DNA of 64,000 nucleotides, from assembly GCA_021397835.1 (NCBI GenBank), contig JAJFZO010000229.1, forward strand, positions 6,255,001 through 6,319,000, in the 5' to 3' direction. The position numbers and the translations under genes are program-made. Below, piece by piece: positions 11,754-23,300 of this stretch; position 1 is the first letter of the stretch, and each line of letters begins with the position of its first letter. Source of the DNA: Moringa oleifera (lineage: Eukaryota > Streptophyta > Magnoliopsida > Brassicales > Moringaceae). The notes under the pieces were generated by a model, which ran no database searches, had not been told where the DNA came from, and worked only from the letters and a program-made list of their open reading frames with translations.

Positions 11754-12317
11754 ATGGGTATCGAACAACAGGACAAACGTACGATTTTGATCTTCACGTA
11801 CGGCACCTTGAAGAGAGGGTTCGCGAATCACCCACTAATGCAGGACCTGATGCGTACCGGAGACGCCGCCTTCAAGGGCACCTACCGAACCGTAGAGACC
11901 TACCCCCTCGTCTGTGGGCCCTACAGGGTCCCGTTTCTCCTCAACTTTCCTGGCTCAGGTCACCGTGTCACCGGTGAGTTGTACGCCGTCTCCTCCCGGG
12001 GACTCGCTCGGGTCGACGAGCTGGAAGGCACCAACCGCGGCCACTACCAGAGGCTGCCTATCCGGGTCGTCCCAGTCCGGGATGGCGGCGACCATGACGA
12101 TAAGGATGACAACCAACGCTGCAGCGAGGGCGTAACGTGCGCGGAGGCGTACTATGCGCACGGGAGCTACGCCAGAGAGCTGTGGAGCAAAAATGGAGGA
12201 AAAGGGTTTGTGAGTTACTCGGAGAAGGAGGCGTCTGGGTACGTGAAGCGGAAGGACAGGCCTGAGCATCTCAGCTTCTTGGATCATGTTCGGATCTTCG
12301 TCTCCACTCCTGAGTAG
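11754..12317 (+). CDS. Gamma-glutamylcyclotransferase-like (GGCT/AIG2-like) protein
   Basis: Intronless gene for 187 residues, close in length and sequence to the plant family typified by Arabidopsis At3g02910. The fold signature FTYGTLKRG is at residues 14-22, giving the YGTL substrate-binding loop. [12 protein letters not shown] at 87-98 carries the expected catalytic glutamate (E91). The C-terminal [20 protein letters not shown] (162-181) is strongly conserved in the family. Residues 109-124 form an acidic, variable loop. Relatives open gamma-glutamyl-amine or gamma-glutamyl-amino-acid bonds to give 5-oxoproline; the true substrate of the plant clade is not settled. No signal peptide is seen, so it is probably cytosolic. 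The ATG at 11754 follows the CT-rich leader and begins the conserved protein. GC content is far higher than in the flanks. It converges with the J-domain gene at 15376-22962. Confidence 0.96.
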   Translation: MGIEQQDKRTILIFTYGTLKRGFANHPLMQDLMRTGDAAFKGTYRTVETYPLVCGPYRVPFLLNFPGSGHRVTGELYAVSSRGLARVDELEGTNRGHYQRLPIRVVPVRDGGDHDDKDDNQRCSEGVTCAEAYYAHGSYARELWSKNGGKGFVSYSEKEASGYVKRKDRPEHLSFLDHVRIFVSTPE

Positions 12318-12400
12318 AACATTGGCTTCAAATACGACAAATAAAAGGAAACACTCTCTCTCTTTTTCATTTCAAAATCATATGTTCTATGGTTGATGTT
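12318..12400 (+). promoter_or_regulatory. 3' UTR with polyadenylation signal
   Basis: AATAAA at 12340-12345 lies 23 bp after the TAG stop, followed by a CT-rich then T-rich stretch. It is close to the stop for a plant gene, so real 3' ends may lie further downstream (another AATAAA occurs near 12776). Confidence 0.4.
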
Positions 12401-15375
12401 GTTGTTGTGGTCAAGGATTTGTACTGTAGCCAGAGTGATTGGATTCATGGAAATGAATTCAGAAATTCTCGTCTGGTTTTAGATTTGACTTTTATCAATC
12501 TGGAGAAACCCATTTTAGTTAATGATACGATTGGTTGACGGATGTGAATTGATGACTTTGGGAATATCACTTTCAGTGATGTTTTGATTGTCTATGTGTG
12601 TTGGGTCAAATCCGCCATGGATGCAAATCCAATAGCCCACAGTCCTCCGTCTTCTGAGCTCTGTGGGGCTATCAAAAAAAGCAAAATCTGAATCTGATAA
12701 TGGGACTGGTGCTTTGTTTAGATAAGCATTTAGAAGAAAGTGTCACAGTTTACCCTGCTCTGGTGTGTGTTTACTAATAAAAAAAAGAATTACTATTTTG
12801 GATTGCTGAGTTAAATTATTATTTTATATTTATGATTTAAATTTTTTTTTGTGTTTATAATTTAAAATTTTATTAATGAATAATTATATGTTTTCACTAA
12901 CATAAATTTATTATTTATTATTTAAAAAATTATTAATTATTAAATAAAAATTATTTAATTTTTATTTTAGTATTTATAAAATAATTTTAAATAATATTTA
13001 TTTATATATTTTTTAGTATTATAATAATTATAAATTTATAATTGTACAATTTCATTAAAAGTTAAATAAATAATTTATTTTAAAGTAAATATCACGTCAT
13101 TAAATACTGTTTCTTAATCATTTTTTCTCTCTTGTTTTATTTATTTTATTTTATTTTAATATTATATTATAAAAATATTTTTTCAAATTATGTAAATGTA
13201 TTTTGAAAACTTATTTGTACTTGTATTCCCATTTCCATATGAAGCTTGTTGCTATTTTTGTGGTTGCCAGAGGTGTCCTTTTGGGTCCTGTTAGAAAATG
13301 CAATGTGCTGGCAACTGTTTCTTTTTGAAGAAAAAATTAAAAAAAAAAAGATGAATGAAGAATATAAGTTAAGTTCAATTTCTTATATGAAGCAATCACA
13401 AGTGATCTTGTGTTTAAATCATTAGAAAATTCTTAGTGTGTAAATAACATAATTACAATAAAATTTATGTTTATTATATTAAAACAATGATTTAGGGATT
13501 ATTTAATATCAAATGATATTATCAGTATCATATCATTTATGTTTATTTACGTTTCATTGGAGATATGACAGTAAGTTTGAATAGACATAGTGATAAAACT
13601 TAATGATTTTATTTTAAAAAATTGAAATATGATAAAATTATTTTTAAAACATTTTAAAATTATTGACATTATTATAATTTTAAACATATCGCATGTCATG
13701 TTTTTTTCTTTCATTATTTTTTTATTGATTTTGTTTAAATTGGACAAACTATAATTTTCTTGTTTGTTTAATTTTTCATGGGGATTATTTTGATAGAAAA
13801 CCTACTAGTTGGTCTTATTGTATAACTCTGTGTAATGTCCATAATTGAACTTAGTGATAATTTTAAGATTTTTATTTAAAATAAAATAAATTTAATATAA
13901 TTGATATCCTTAACATTGTCAAAGTTCACGTGGATATTATATTTACAGTTATCATGGTTACTATAATGTACTAATTATGTTGATTATGAATATTTAATAA
14001 GTTTGAGTAGTAAAAAACATAAAAACTCAGAAAAGGTATTGGAATCATGAGATCATTACTTTGTCAATATGCTTCCTTCTAATTGAATGAATGGAGGGTA
14101 ATCGGACATTTAACTTCATGAATCTTAATTAAGAATTCAGAAAGTGTCTGGAAATTTAAATTTTCAAATTGGCAAATGGTTAATTGTCATCCTTTGAAGT
14201 TGCAATCTTGTCTCTTTCTTTCTTTGTTTGTTTTTCTTATGAGCAATGGATGAAGGAAAATGAGGCACTAGTAGTGGAGAGAGGCTGTATTGATGAAGCA
14301 TTGCAGTGAAATCATGTCTCCATTAAACAATTTGATCAAATTGTGTCTCTGCTTTTGAGATTCCCTAAATGTCCAATCAAGCACTCCTTTTTCTATCATT
14401 AAAATATGAGGGAGAGGAATTGATTACATCCCATTATGCCAATTCAGTACTTGCAAGTGCAAAGAAAGTACAGGACAATTATCAAATTTAATAATAACCC
14501 AAAATCATGGCCTTAATTGTCAATGCGATTAGGCAAAAGTCATTAAAGCTCAATTAACAAAAACTAAATTTGTTCTTCTTATGCTTCCTGTCATGTCGAA
14601 GTGATGAATACTTTATCACTGAAAAATCACAAGCACAACAATTTACCATCCAAGAGCCAAGGATTGACAATCAACCCTGCATTCAGCCAAATCTCTAAGT
14701 TTATTCATGAATTAAACCAATTCTTAAAGAAGAGGTCTAAGACCAACAAGATCCAAATTGAATATCCTGTTTTCCCTTACCGTCTGCTGAAGAGCATAAC
14801 GTAACAAAACAAAATGAAACATCTCCATTAACTAAATTTGAATAACATGACAAAACAAAATGAACCATCTCCATTAACTAAATTTTACGAATGAACCAAA
14901 ACAAGTACAGCCAGCTCATCTCTTCATGGAGCCTGTGATTGCTCATTCACAAAATAATTGCTTTTGCCTAACCTTGTTTTACAAACCACAAACTGGGAAC
15001 TGAATGGCAAAGCAAGACAATGGATATTCATCTATCACCAACAGCCTTAAGAAATATATCTCATGATCCTTTTGACACCAAAATTTTAATCGTGGACCCA
15101 GAAAAAGGAATTCAACTTATGACTCAGCATCACGTCATCCATTTTAATTCAACATGGATTTGTACATAACATTACAGACTCCAGAAGAACCATTTGTTGA
15201 CATAGCAGGTAGTCTAAAGAATGTCCCTATATCGTCGTACAAGCACTGATAGTTCTAATTCTGGTTCAGTTCATACAGTATCCTGCTAAAAAGTTCAAAA
15301 GAAAAGTTGCTAGAATGACAAAACGCTACTTGTCAGACAGTGATCACAGATCACCAACAATGAGTTGAGATGATA
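12401..15375. other. Convergent intergenic region, no gene recognised
   Basis: The space between the two convergent genes. 12790-13190 is an extreme AT-rich block. The rest has ordinary intergenic composition. About 15000-15375 probably includes the 3' UTR of the minus-strand J-domain gene. No RNA gene or recognisable transposon could be supported. Confidence 0.45.
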
Positions 15376-18300
15376 TCACCGACCTTGCTCTTCTGCTATC
15401 TCTTTGGTTTCTGTCAGTTGCTGTGTCCTGCATCAACCAGACTTTGAAATTACAAACGTATTCATTATTATTCCCAAGATTAGATCTACTCAACCAGAAA
15501 TGGCTGATAATCACAAATGTCACCAAATGCCTCTCCAAATACTTGCAACGATGAATTTACAGATCATCATCCATCAGAGTGTGGTCTCAGGTGGATTTGA
15601 GTGAATTAATTTACAAAAATGCAACTCTGGTGCTTCAACCCTTAGACCCTGAGGCAAGTCGAGTGCATTGTAATCATGAAACTTTGCAAGTGGATTTCTG
15701 ACAGATGACTCACTTCTGACCCCCATCCTTTTCCTTGATTACTCTTATGTTTCTGGTGGTAAATACAAAATTTAAATATATAATGAGGTGCTCTCACTCA
15801 CAAGATATTCTTGAATATCGATACTTGTATGTTTTGCTCCTCCTCTACACTCCTGACCCTCATACATTTCCTTGTCAATGAACTTGTGCAAGAAAAGAAA
15901 AAAACCTACTGGATATAATTTCCTACATTTTCAAGGAATTGTGTTGTCAAGAGACGCAAACATTATGCAGCTATAAGAGGAAGCATTTTGCTAGACATCA
16001 AACTCTCATAAGATTATTTTAAATTTTATATCTTGTTTGCCATCCTAGACTTCTACTCAAATTACTTTTGAGTACTGTGACTCCTAACCCTTTTCCCCTA
16101 GAAAAACATGACTACAAACATACATGGATATCTCATACCAACATCACTTGTTTCCCAATATTGTTTCAGATGCTAATCAATGAGTTTGGAAGTTTCACAT
16201 GGTTCAATATATTTACTGAAAAGCTGTATATGTAGATGGGAAGATCAGATGAAAACTACCCAAACTTTACATGAAAAAGATAGATAGTAATGACAGTAAT
16301 CATTCTCTTGGAGAATTATAAGACAATCAAACTGAACAATCAAATAAGATATAATTGTGAGAGGCAATCTCACAGGTATTCATATGAGGAAGGACCAATT
16401 AAAGATGTTGGGCACAGAAAAGATGCATTTCCTTTTTGTTCATAATGTAATTTTTCCTATTAGAACTATCTTCTATTTCACTTAGAATTTGATGCTTACA
16501 AATATTTAGGTTCTCTAGTATTAGGTAGACTTCTTACAACATTATTTTCTCAATTGTACATGTTTGATGAGATCTGAATAATTAGAGGCCCAACACCTTC
16601 TTTTTATTCTTTTCTTGTCCTTCGTTTTCCCAAAAGTCCTATATTTCCCATACTATCCTACACCAATAGGTATCAAAGCCCAGTTTTGATGCATCACTAG
16701 CATTGGCCAGAAAAGAAGGAAACCCCAAAAGAAAGATAAATTCTTCCAGTACGTTAAGCACATGTGTTAGCACAAAGACAAAGGATTTTGGTTGCCTTCT
16801 TATATCCATTGCCTGCATCACTCGTGAAGGTTTTGAGCTGCATTGGCTCTTGCAAGTGCTATTTGAATAACTACACACTGATTTGCATTTTGGCTTCACT
16901 AGGCTTCCTTCAGCATAAGTTGGCTTCTATGCCTTCCTCAGCATGGAACACTCTTGCAACAGGTTGAGGCTAAGACTTATTCCAAAATGTGAGCCCTATT
17001 TGGCTTGCACTTATTCGAATGAATAAATAAAAACCTTAGATTGCATAACGAAGGATCCTATGGCTTCGTTTAATGAGTATTTGTCATTGCAGTATGGGCA
17101 GCCTTACTATGAGTTCATCAAATGTCAAATTACATAGTGTCAATTTAGAATGATAGGAAAAATGGATTTTATGTTCATGAGAGGCCATGTTGAAATGGAT
17201 CAAAGAGGGGGGGAAAAAAAAGCAACAAGTTGTTGAGGTAACTAGGTATTGCTGTAAATACTGAAAATTATAGACTTCTATTATGGACCCAATTAGGCTA
17301 GACAATTTGATGTCATGATATGTTACTAAAAGAATGTAGAGAAAATGATGTAAGCAAAATAACAGTAAAAGAACAAAGATACAAACCACTATGTTGAACA
17401 CAATGTAAAGGCCTGTTTTTCTTTTCTGTTGTTTGATTTTCTTTTTTAATGAAACATGTTAAGTAGGAAATAAGTGAAAAGAAAAAAGACCTTAACTTAG
17501 TATAATCAACAAGATATTTCTCAGATTTAATGAGAAAACCGTACCACATAAAAGATCATGAGCCTTAATTCTACATTCAAGGAAGATGCAACAGCTAACT
17601 TATTCTAAATTGCGTAGGCAAGTGGAAAATTGGATCAATATCTAGTCAATTAAGTAGCACATCCAAGCTTTGGTGTGTCTCAAGATGCCTGTGAGTAATG
17701 CAGGAAACAGATCTAAGTAGGCAACCAAAATTGCTTTACTTTGTGCTGCATGTGTGCTTAATGGCAGGAAGATTACTTTTTTCTCCTTTGCTTCTTTTGG
17801 TTCTAATGCCAACAAGCGACGAAAATTGGATTTTGATACCAATTGATGTGGACTACCTAAAATATTGAAATTACAGTTTATGGAAGAACTAAGGATTTTG
17901 GGAAGAACAAAGAACAAGAAATATAAAAACAAGGCCTCAATCCTCATAATACAAAGTCTCGGATCTCAAAGATATTGAATTCAGAAAATGGTGTCATAAC
18001 AAGCCTTTTCAATATCAAGTTTTTTTTTTTTTTTTGATAATCAAGGTATCCGGGTTGAGAAAATCTCACTAACGGATGGGGCATCCATCAACGACCAAGA
18101 ACAAATTCAGTGGCTTTGAGAGGATTCAAACCCTAAATCTGACTTACAAGTTGACACTTGGTTACCATTAGACCCAACCCCTCAAGGATAAGATGATCTA
18201 AATATTTAAAGACAACAAATCCTAATAGAAATGGGAAATCAAAGTAGTAATGAAAATAAATTCCTAACTTAAATCTTGCCACAATAAGATAAATTTCCCA

Positions 18301-19748
18301 ACTAATGATTATTGTACATAAGACATCACAAATATTAGCTCAATAAGTCACAATAAATAGAGATTTCTGTTTTTACTGCTTTCCTTAGCATAAATATTCT
18401 GTTCTGTGCAACACCTGAAGCAAATTTCACTGGAAATCCTTCTAGGTGTCAGTAACAGAAAACGAGTGATAGTAAAGGTGATCCAACTTATCTGAATAAT
18501 TCTTGGAATTTAAATGCATCTTCAGAAACATTCTGATCTGACTACTGTGAAAATTTTAAGAATTTGACTATTAATTAGACAACAGAATGTAATCTTTTCT
18601 TGAAAAAAATAAAAAAGAAAAAGGTAAAAGAAACATTTAAAGAAATCAAGTCACCAGAATCTTGACCCTCATTGTTATAAATCTAAGATAACTTCTTTTG
18701 AGGTTCATGTTTGGTTTACTTGTGCTGTTTTTTTACCTATCTATTCATTTATTAATTTATAGGTATGACACATACAAAGATTGCAAGTTATCAAAATGGA
18801 AAAGCTAGTTAACTCACTGTCAAGTGAAAACTTGTGTGTAACTAAATGCCTGGGCTTAAATTATCTCTTCATCCTAAACCAACTTAACAAAGCATTAAAA
18901 ATTAGAAGACTTCAAAGAAAATTAGACAATGCTATGTGCCGCCTCCTTACACCCCTCAAAAACAAAAACAGAAAGAGAAGACAGAAAAGCAAAGAACATG
19001 TAAGTGTAACGTGAGCACTTTCCACCAGATCCCAAACAAAGTATCAGAAAATTACCATATTGATGTATGACTAATACCAAGCCCATTGCAGGTAAGTATC
19101 ATTCCCTTAAATCTAGCAAGATATTCCTGCATTGTAATGGGAGAATACCCCAGTTAATTGGTGTTCCGTACAAATCAATCCTAATCCAGGAGTAGAACTG
19201 CTGATATAATAAAATATCTTACCCGCAAAGTATACTTATCAATTTCATAAATTCCAGTTAAATCATATTCAAAGCGTTTATCAGGATCACTCAACACTGC
19301 AAAAGAGACCAAAAGTAACAAGAGATGAAAAGAGATGAGGAAATATCAATCAAAACCAATCCCCATTGTCTGCAGAAGGAAGAAAATGATTAAGCATCAT
19401 TTGATAACGCAAGAAGTCCTTAAACAAAACATGTGATATTGCTCTTAAAGCCATAGGAAGGAAGATGACTCAAAAGTAACATACTAGAATTACCAAATCA
19501 TCTTGGAATACCAAACAGAATTTCTATGTCTGAGTAAAAGCAGATATTACAAACCAATCAACATGCGAGAAATATATGGACACCACCACTCAGGCATTCA
19601 ATAGCTCAGCACCAAGGAGTGCTAATAATAGAGAGTCAAGCAACTTTCCTGGAAACTAAGGTATATTACTTCTCAATCAATACTTTCAAGAATCTATTGG
19701 AGAAAGACAACCAGAATTCTACAATATGTGGGCCAGCAGACTTATGAA

Positions 19749-19791
<43 letters not shown>

Positions 19792-22700
19792 GGGGGACGT
19801 CAGAAAACAGGATTACCATTGTAAGCTTCATTAATCTCTTGAAATTTTGCTGTAACAGCACCATCACCCTTGTGTTTATCAGGATGCCACTTCTATGAAT
19901 AAACAGCAATATCATTAAACCCTCCTCAGTCAAACCAGTTTTATTTTGGAAAGAAATATTAAAATGGAGAAATCTAAATGCGCATCAAAGGAGCTGTCAG
20001 AAAAGATGAGTCACTAACCAGTGCAAGTTTCCGATAATTCAGCCTGATCTTCTCATCAGTTGCATCATAATCAACCTCTAGCACTTTGTAGTAATCCTTG
20101 AAAGGAGTGAAAGTTCCCATCAGATATGCATCAAAGGAGACCAAGAAGAGACCTCACAAGGAAGGATCAACAGAACAACATAATGGAAAGTTATTACCAT
20201 AGTACTAATTACATGCAGATTATGTCGCATGCCGGTAGATGAAGATATGCAGAATATGGTTAAGTGTAAACAATCAAGCACTTTTCTTTTGTATTGATTT
20301 TTTATTAATTTCTTTTCCGCTGCAGATTTTCCAGCTTGAAAGATCACAAGGGAGGATTCTTCCCTCCCTTGTACATAATATATCATGGAAAAATATTAGT
20401 TTTATCCACAATATTTTCTGTTCACATCTCAGCAGGGCATTCACTAATTAGCAGGCAGTGCACAATAATCCCATGTTGTAGAGGGGAATTAGAAACAATC
20501 TAGATAGCACCTAATGAAGATGGTGGAGATGGTGGATTGAAACTCTCTAATTCAATATCCCACAACAGCTCATCAGTTGATCATGGCCATTCAAATTATA
20601 CAAAAAGCTCAACTTATGATGCAAATCACAAAAGAGTAAAACCTCTAACCTGGGCTAGTCATTCTTGCATCCATGACATGAGATATAGGTCAACAAAACG
20701 CTGAGCAAAAGAAAAGAAAAGGGGGGAGAGAGAGAGAGAGGGAAAGGGAATCAGGTCATAAAACAGTTTTGCATAGCTCTTGTGCTCTTCCAAATGTCCT
20801 GTTTCTGCTAGGAAAGTTATATGAATTGACTACACAATATCTTCCACATACCATCAAATCAAACAAACAATGATGAGTGACTAAAACCTAGTCTACATTG
20901 TCACCGTTCTATCAAAGTATGAACCATGAACAGGTCACTGAACTCAGACAGAGCAAAAGAAAATGAAAATACAGCAGGGTTCGAGTCCTTGTCAAGGTAG
21001 CAACTTCTTCGCAATCAAACGTCCTTATGAGCAATTTGACATATTATAGAACAATTTTAATAAAGAGAATAGCGTAAGAACATGAAAATGTTAATTTGCA
21101 AAAAGCATTGCAAGTAGTTTAGAGAAGATATATATAATAGATGAAGCGTGACTATAGGTTTTAAAAAGTGGGGAAAAAGGAAAAGAAAGAGCCACCCTAC
21201 CATGTTTAATACCATGAAGTTCTAAGTTATAAAAGAACAAAATTGAATTGCAGGACACATTTAAAACATAGTATAGGCCCACTGGCCTAGCGAAGTCATT
21301 GGTCATAGTACGAGAAGGATGTCTACCATCACCCTCAGCAGATCGTTCATGTTTGGCAGAGGTCAAATTTCAAATCATTCTAAAGTCTGGTGAAACATTC
21401 AGTGTAACCCTTTTTCTTTCTTTTTTTTTTTTTTAAGTCAACTCTAAAGGTACTGCTTGAAGCCAATGATGATCAAGGAGAAAAAAATGAAAAGATACTG
21501 ATATCCAATGTTACCAAGATTTTCGAGTGTGAAATTTTCAGCTGAAGTATTTTCAATCCTATATTGAACATAATTAAGCTAAAAGTTAGATATCAGTCAG
21601 TATTCCCCCTGGAGATTTAGTTTATGCATTCTTCTCAATGTGATTGAAATGAGGATGAAAAGATAGAAGTGCAGCAACAAAAGGAAAAAAATAAGATAAA
21701 CTCAACTATGAGCAGAGTCATAAAAATTAGGTAGACAGAAATCAAGGATAAGATGAACGAACGGAACCATACAAATTTTGAATATGACGTAGGCCTGTGG
21801 ATAAACTGATTGGAAAAGGTAACATGATTGAATAGGAAGTATAAAGAGGTTTAAGAAAGTGAATGAGCTGAAGCAATGAAAAAGTTTCTGTGCTTAAAAG
21901 TGTTAGAAGGATATACTCTCTTGTTTTAACAGATTCAGAAAGATAGACTCCTAAATTGACAATTTAGAAGTACATAGTCTGGTCTAGCTAAGACCAATCA
22001 GTCAGTTCAGGATAAAAGCTTCACTACTGAACTCGTGCCTTCGTGATTCAAACCGTCTAAAACAGGACTTGTCAAACTCAACTACTTAACTACATTTTTA
22101 CCAGTTTATGTCTCGAAATAAAACTACTTTTCCAATTGCACAGACAATTTACTCATAACTAGGTCAAACATCAAGTAGAAGGAAAAATAGCCATCAAACT
22201 TTTGATTTGATTTAAAATTTGAATTTGAGAGGGCTAAGGCGGCATGGATATGGTTGCATCATTTCAACGGGACACAGGTTCAATCAAATTTAGGAGACAT
22301 AGCTTTTTGAAAGTTACAGATGAACATTGGATATAAATCTTTCTAACCTTTCAACTTTCTTTCTAAATTTGTTCTTGTATTCTATTTTATGTTAGGTTTG
22401 AGATCTAGTTCAAAGACATTTAAGGAATGCGGCCTTAAAAGTATCTTCCATAGTTACACACTGTATCCAGGGAGAGAATTTCCATGGAGATCATCTACAC
22501 TTGACGGGAGGAAATCACCATCCTAAAGATAGCTTCCGAAAAGTTCCTTCCTAACACCCACTTCTTATTCTAACCTCAATTTTTGGTATGCCAATTATTG
22601 TTTTTATACAACTGAATTCACATGGGCATCAAAAGCATTGCTCAAACCCAATATAGTGGGTAAATGCTTAGCTGTATAGGGTTCCACATCATGAGAACTC

Positions 22701-22962
22701 CATTAACTACTGTCAGCTTTTCTTATTCTTTCTCAGCAGCCAAACAAGCATTGAAAACAAGCACCAATGGGCGCACACGTGGACACACTGGCATCTACCA
22801 TAGAACCAGAAAATCTAATACAGTTTCCAAGAGATTATCACCACATGCCGTATTGAAGAACCAATTTATCAGAAATGAACATTAAAAGTACAAGAGAAAC
22901 GGGGAAAAAGGGGCAGGGAGAAGTTTTGATACCTTGTGGCTGGTTTTATGATTGCCTTCCAT
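15376..22962 (-). CDS. Small single J-domain protein (DnaJ/HSP40 type III), six exons
   Basis: Exons on the minus strand: 22962-22933, 20096-20019, 19892-19817, 19296-19223, 19126-19056, 15427-15376. They total 381 nt, and all introns are GT-AG. The protein has 126 residues and begins [10 protein letters not shown]. The J domain covers about 11-75: [18 protein letters not shown], then the HPD tripeptide at 39-41 within [13 protein letters not shown], then [21 protein letters not shown] conserved tail follows ([20 protein letters not shown], residues 87-106), ending [19 protein letters not shown] is intact, so it should stimulate the ATPase of an HSP70 partner. There is no Gly/Phe region or zinc finger. 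It matches the small plant J-proteins of the Arabidopsis At2g33735 kind. There is no obvious signal peptide. The first and last introns are long (2836 and 3628 bp); the last holds a SINE and two retroelement pieces. The exon chain was built by eye without transcripts. Confidence 0.93.
16560..16970 (+). mobile_element. Retroelement piece with iMet-tRNA primer binding site (arm 1)
   Basis: Within the last intron of the J-domain gene. AGGTATCAAAGCCC at about 16668-16681 matches the plant Copia-type primer binding site (TGGTATCAGAGC, complementary to initiator-Met tRNA). The preceding 100 bp would be the LTR end and the following 280 bp untranslated leader or gag start. The whole stretch is recognisably similar to the reverse complement of 17560-17950, including the LTR side (AGGCC...TTCTT...TCCCAAAA...CCT) and the internal side (GGTTGCCT...CCTGCAT...ACTC). 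No complete LTR or polyprotein was found. Confidence 0.6.
17560..17950 (-). mobile_element. Retroelement piece with iMet-tRNA primer binding site (arm 2, inverted)
   Basis: The minus strand reads CAATTGGTATCAAAATCCAA across 17826-17845, a Copia-type primer binding site. It is followed downstream by AGCAATTTTGGTTGCCTACT and TTTCCTGCATTACTCACAGG, which align with the plus-strand copy at 16560-16970. The two pieces face away in opposite orientation about 0.6 kb apart, forming a long imperfect inverted repeat inside one intron. They look like two diverged insertions of one family, or one rearranged element. Confidence 0.6.
18020..18181 (-). mobile_element. tRNA-derived SINE
   Basis: Read on the minus strand, the 162-bp insertion begins GGTTGGGTCTAATGGTAACC. 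It has a Pol III A-box-like TGGGTCTAATGG (18165-18176) and, about 33 bp further, a B box GGTTTGAATCC (18122-18132). It ends in a run of 16 A (T on +, 18020-18035). TCAAG occurs on both sides (18015-18019 and 18182-18186), a possible short target-site duplication. The head is reminiscent of the plant Au-SINE type. It lies in the last intron of the J-domain gene, in the same orientation as that gene. Confidence 0.8.
19750..19788. repeat. (AT)n(GT)n microsatellite
   Basis: About six AT units run directly into about fourteen GT units, just inside the intron between exons 3 and 4 of the J-domain gene. A short G run follows. Likely length-polymorphic. Confidence 0.95.
20721..20742. repeat. GA microsatellite
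   Basis: A G run is followed by about eight GA dinucleotides, inside the first intron of the J-domain gene. Confidence 0.85.
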
Positions 22963-23300
22963 CTGATATAGCAATGGAGATTGTGGGCAGAGCATTGTTA
23001 TCTACATACTTCATTTGGCAGACCACCCAGAGGAAAGGCTTTTGAATCGGCTGATAATATTATATTCTAGAGATTGAAAAAGAACTGGGTACAAATGAAT
23101 TTGGAAAGCAAAAAATATATGCAACAAAATCTGGTGGATTTTTTTTGCAATGAAAAGAAGGGAAGGCAGTTTGAATGCCACGACTGTATGGATTTGGGAT
23201 TTATCCAAGAGCCATGAATTTTGATGTAGATATATATGTATCTATGCGCCTGACTGTGACTGGCATGGAGCAGGAGAGGCAATTCTGTGTTGGATCAGAA
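22963..23300 (-). promoter_or_regulatory. Probable 5' UTR and promoter of the J-domain gene
   Basis: Upstream of the ATG on the minus strand, a TATATAT core lies at about 23228-23238, some 270 bp from the start codon. If it is used, transcription would begin near 23200 with a leader of about 240 nt. The composition falls to very AT-rich beyond about 23350, which marks the left edge of the gene-poor region. The TATA assignment is inferred from the motif alone. Confidence 0.35.

Noticed and set aside
11955..12287. 110-codon minus-strand frame under the GGCT-like gene, and the + frames at 11542-11790 and 11914-12135
   Set aside because: Shadows of the real gene in GC-rich DNA and of its promoter/leader; they have no family content.
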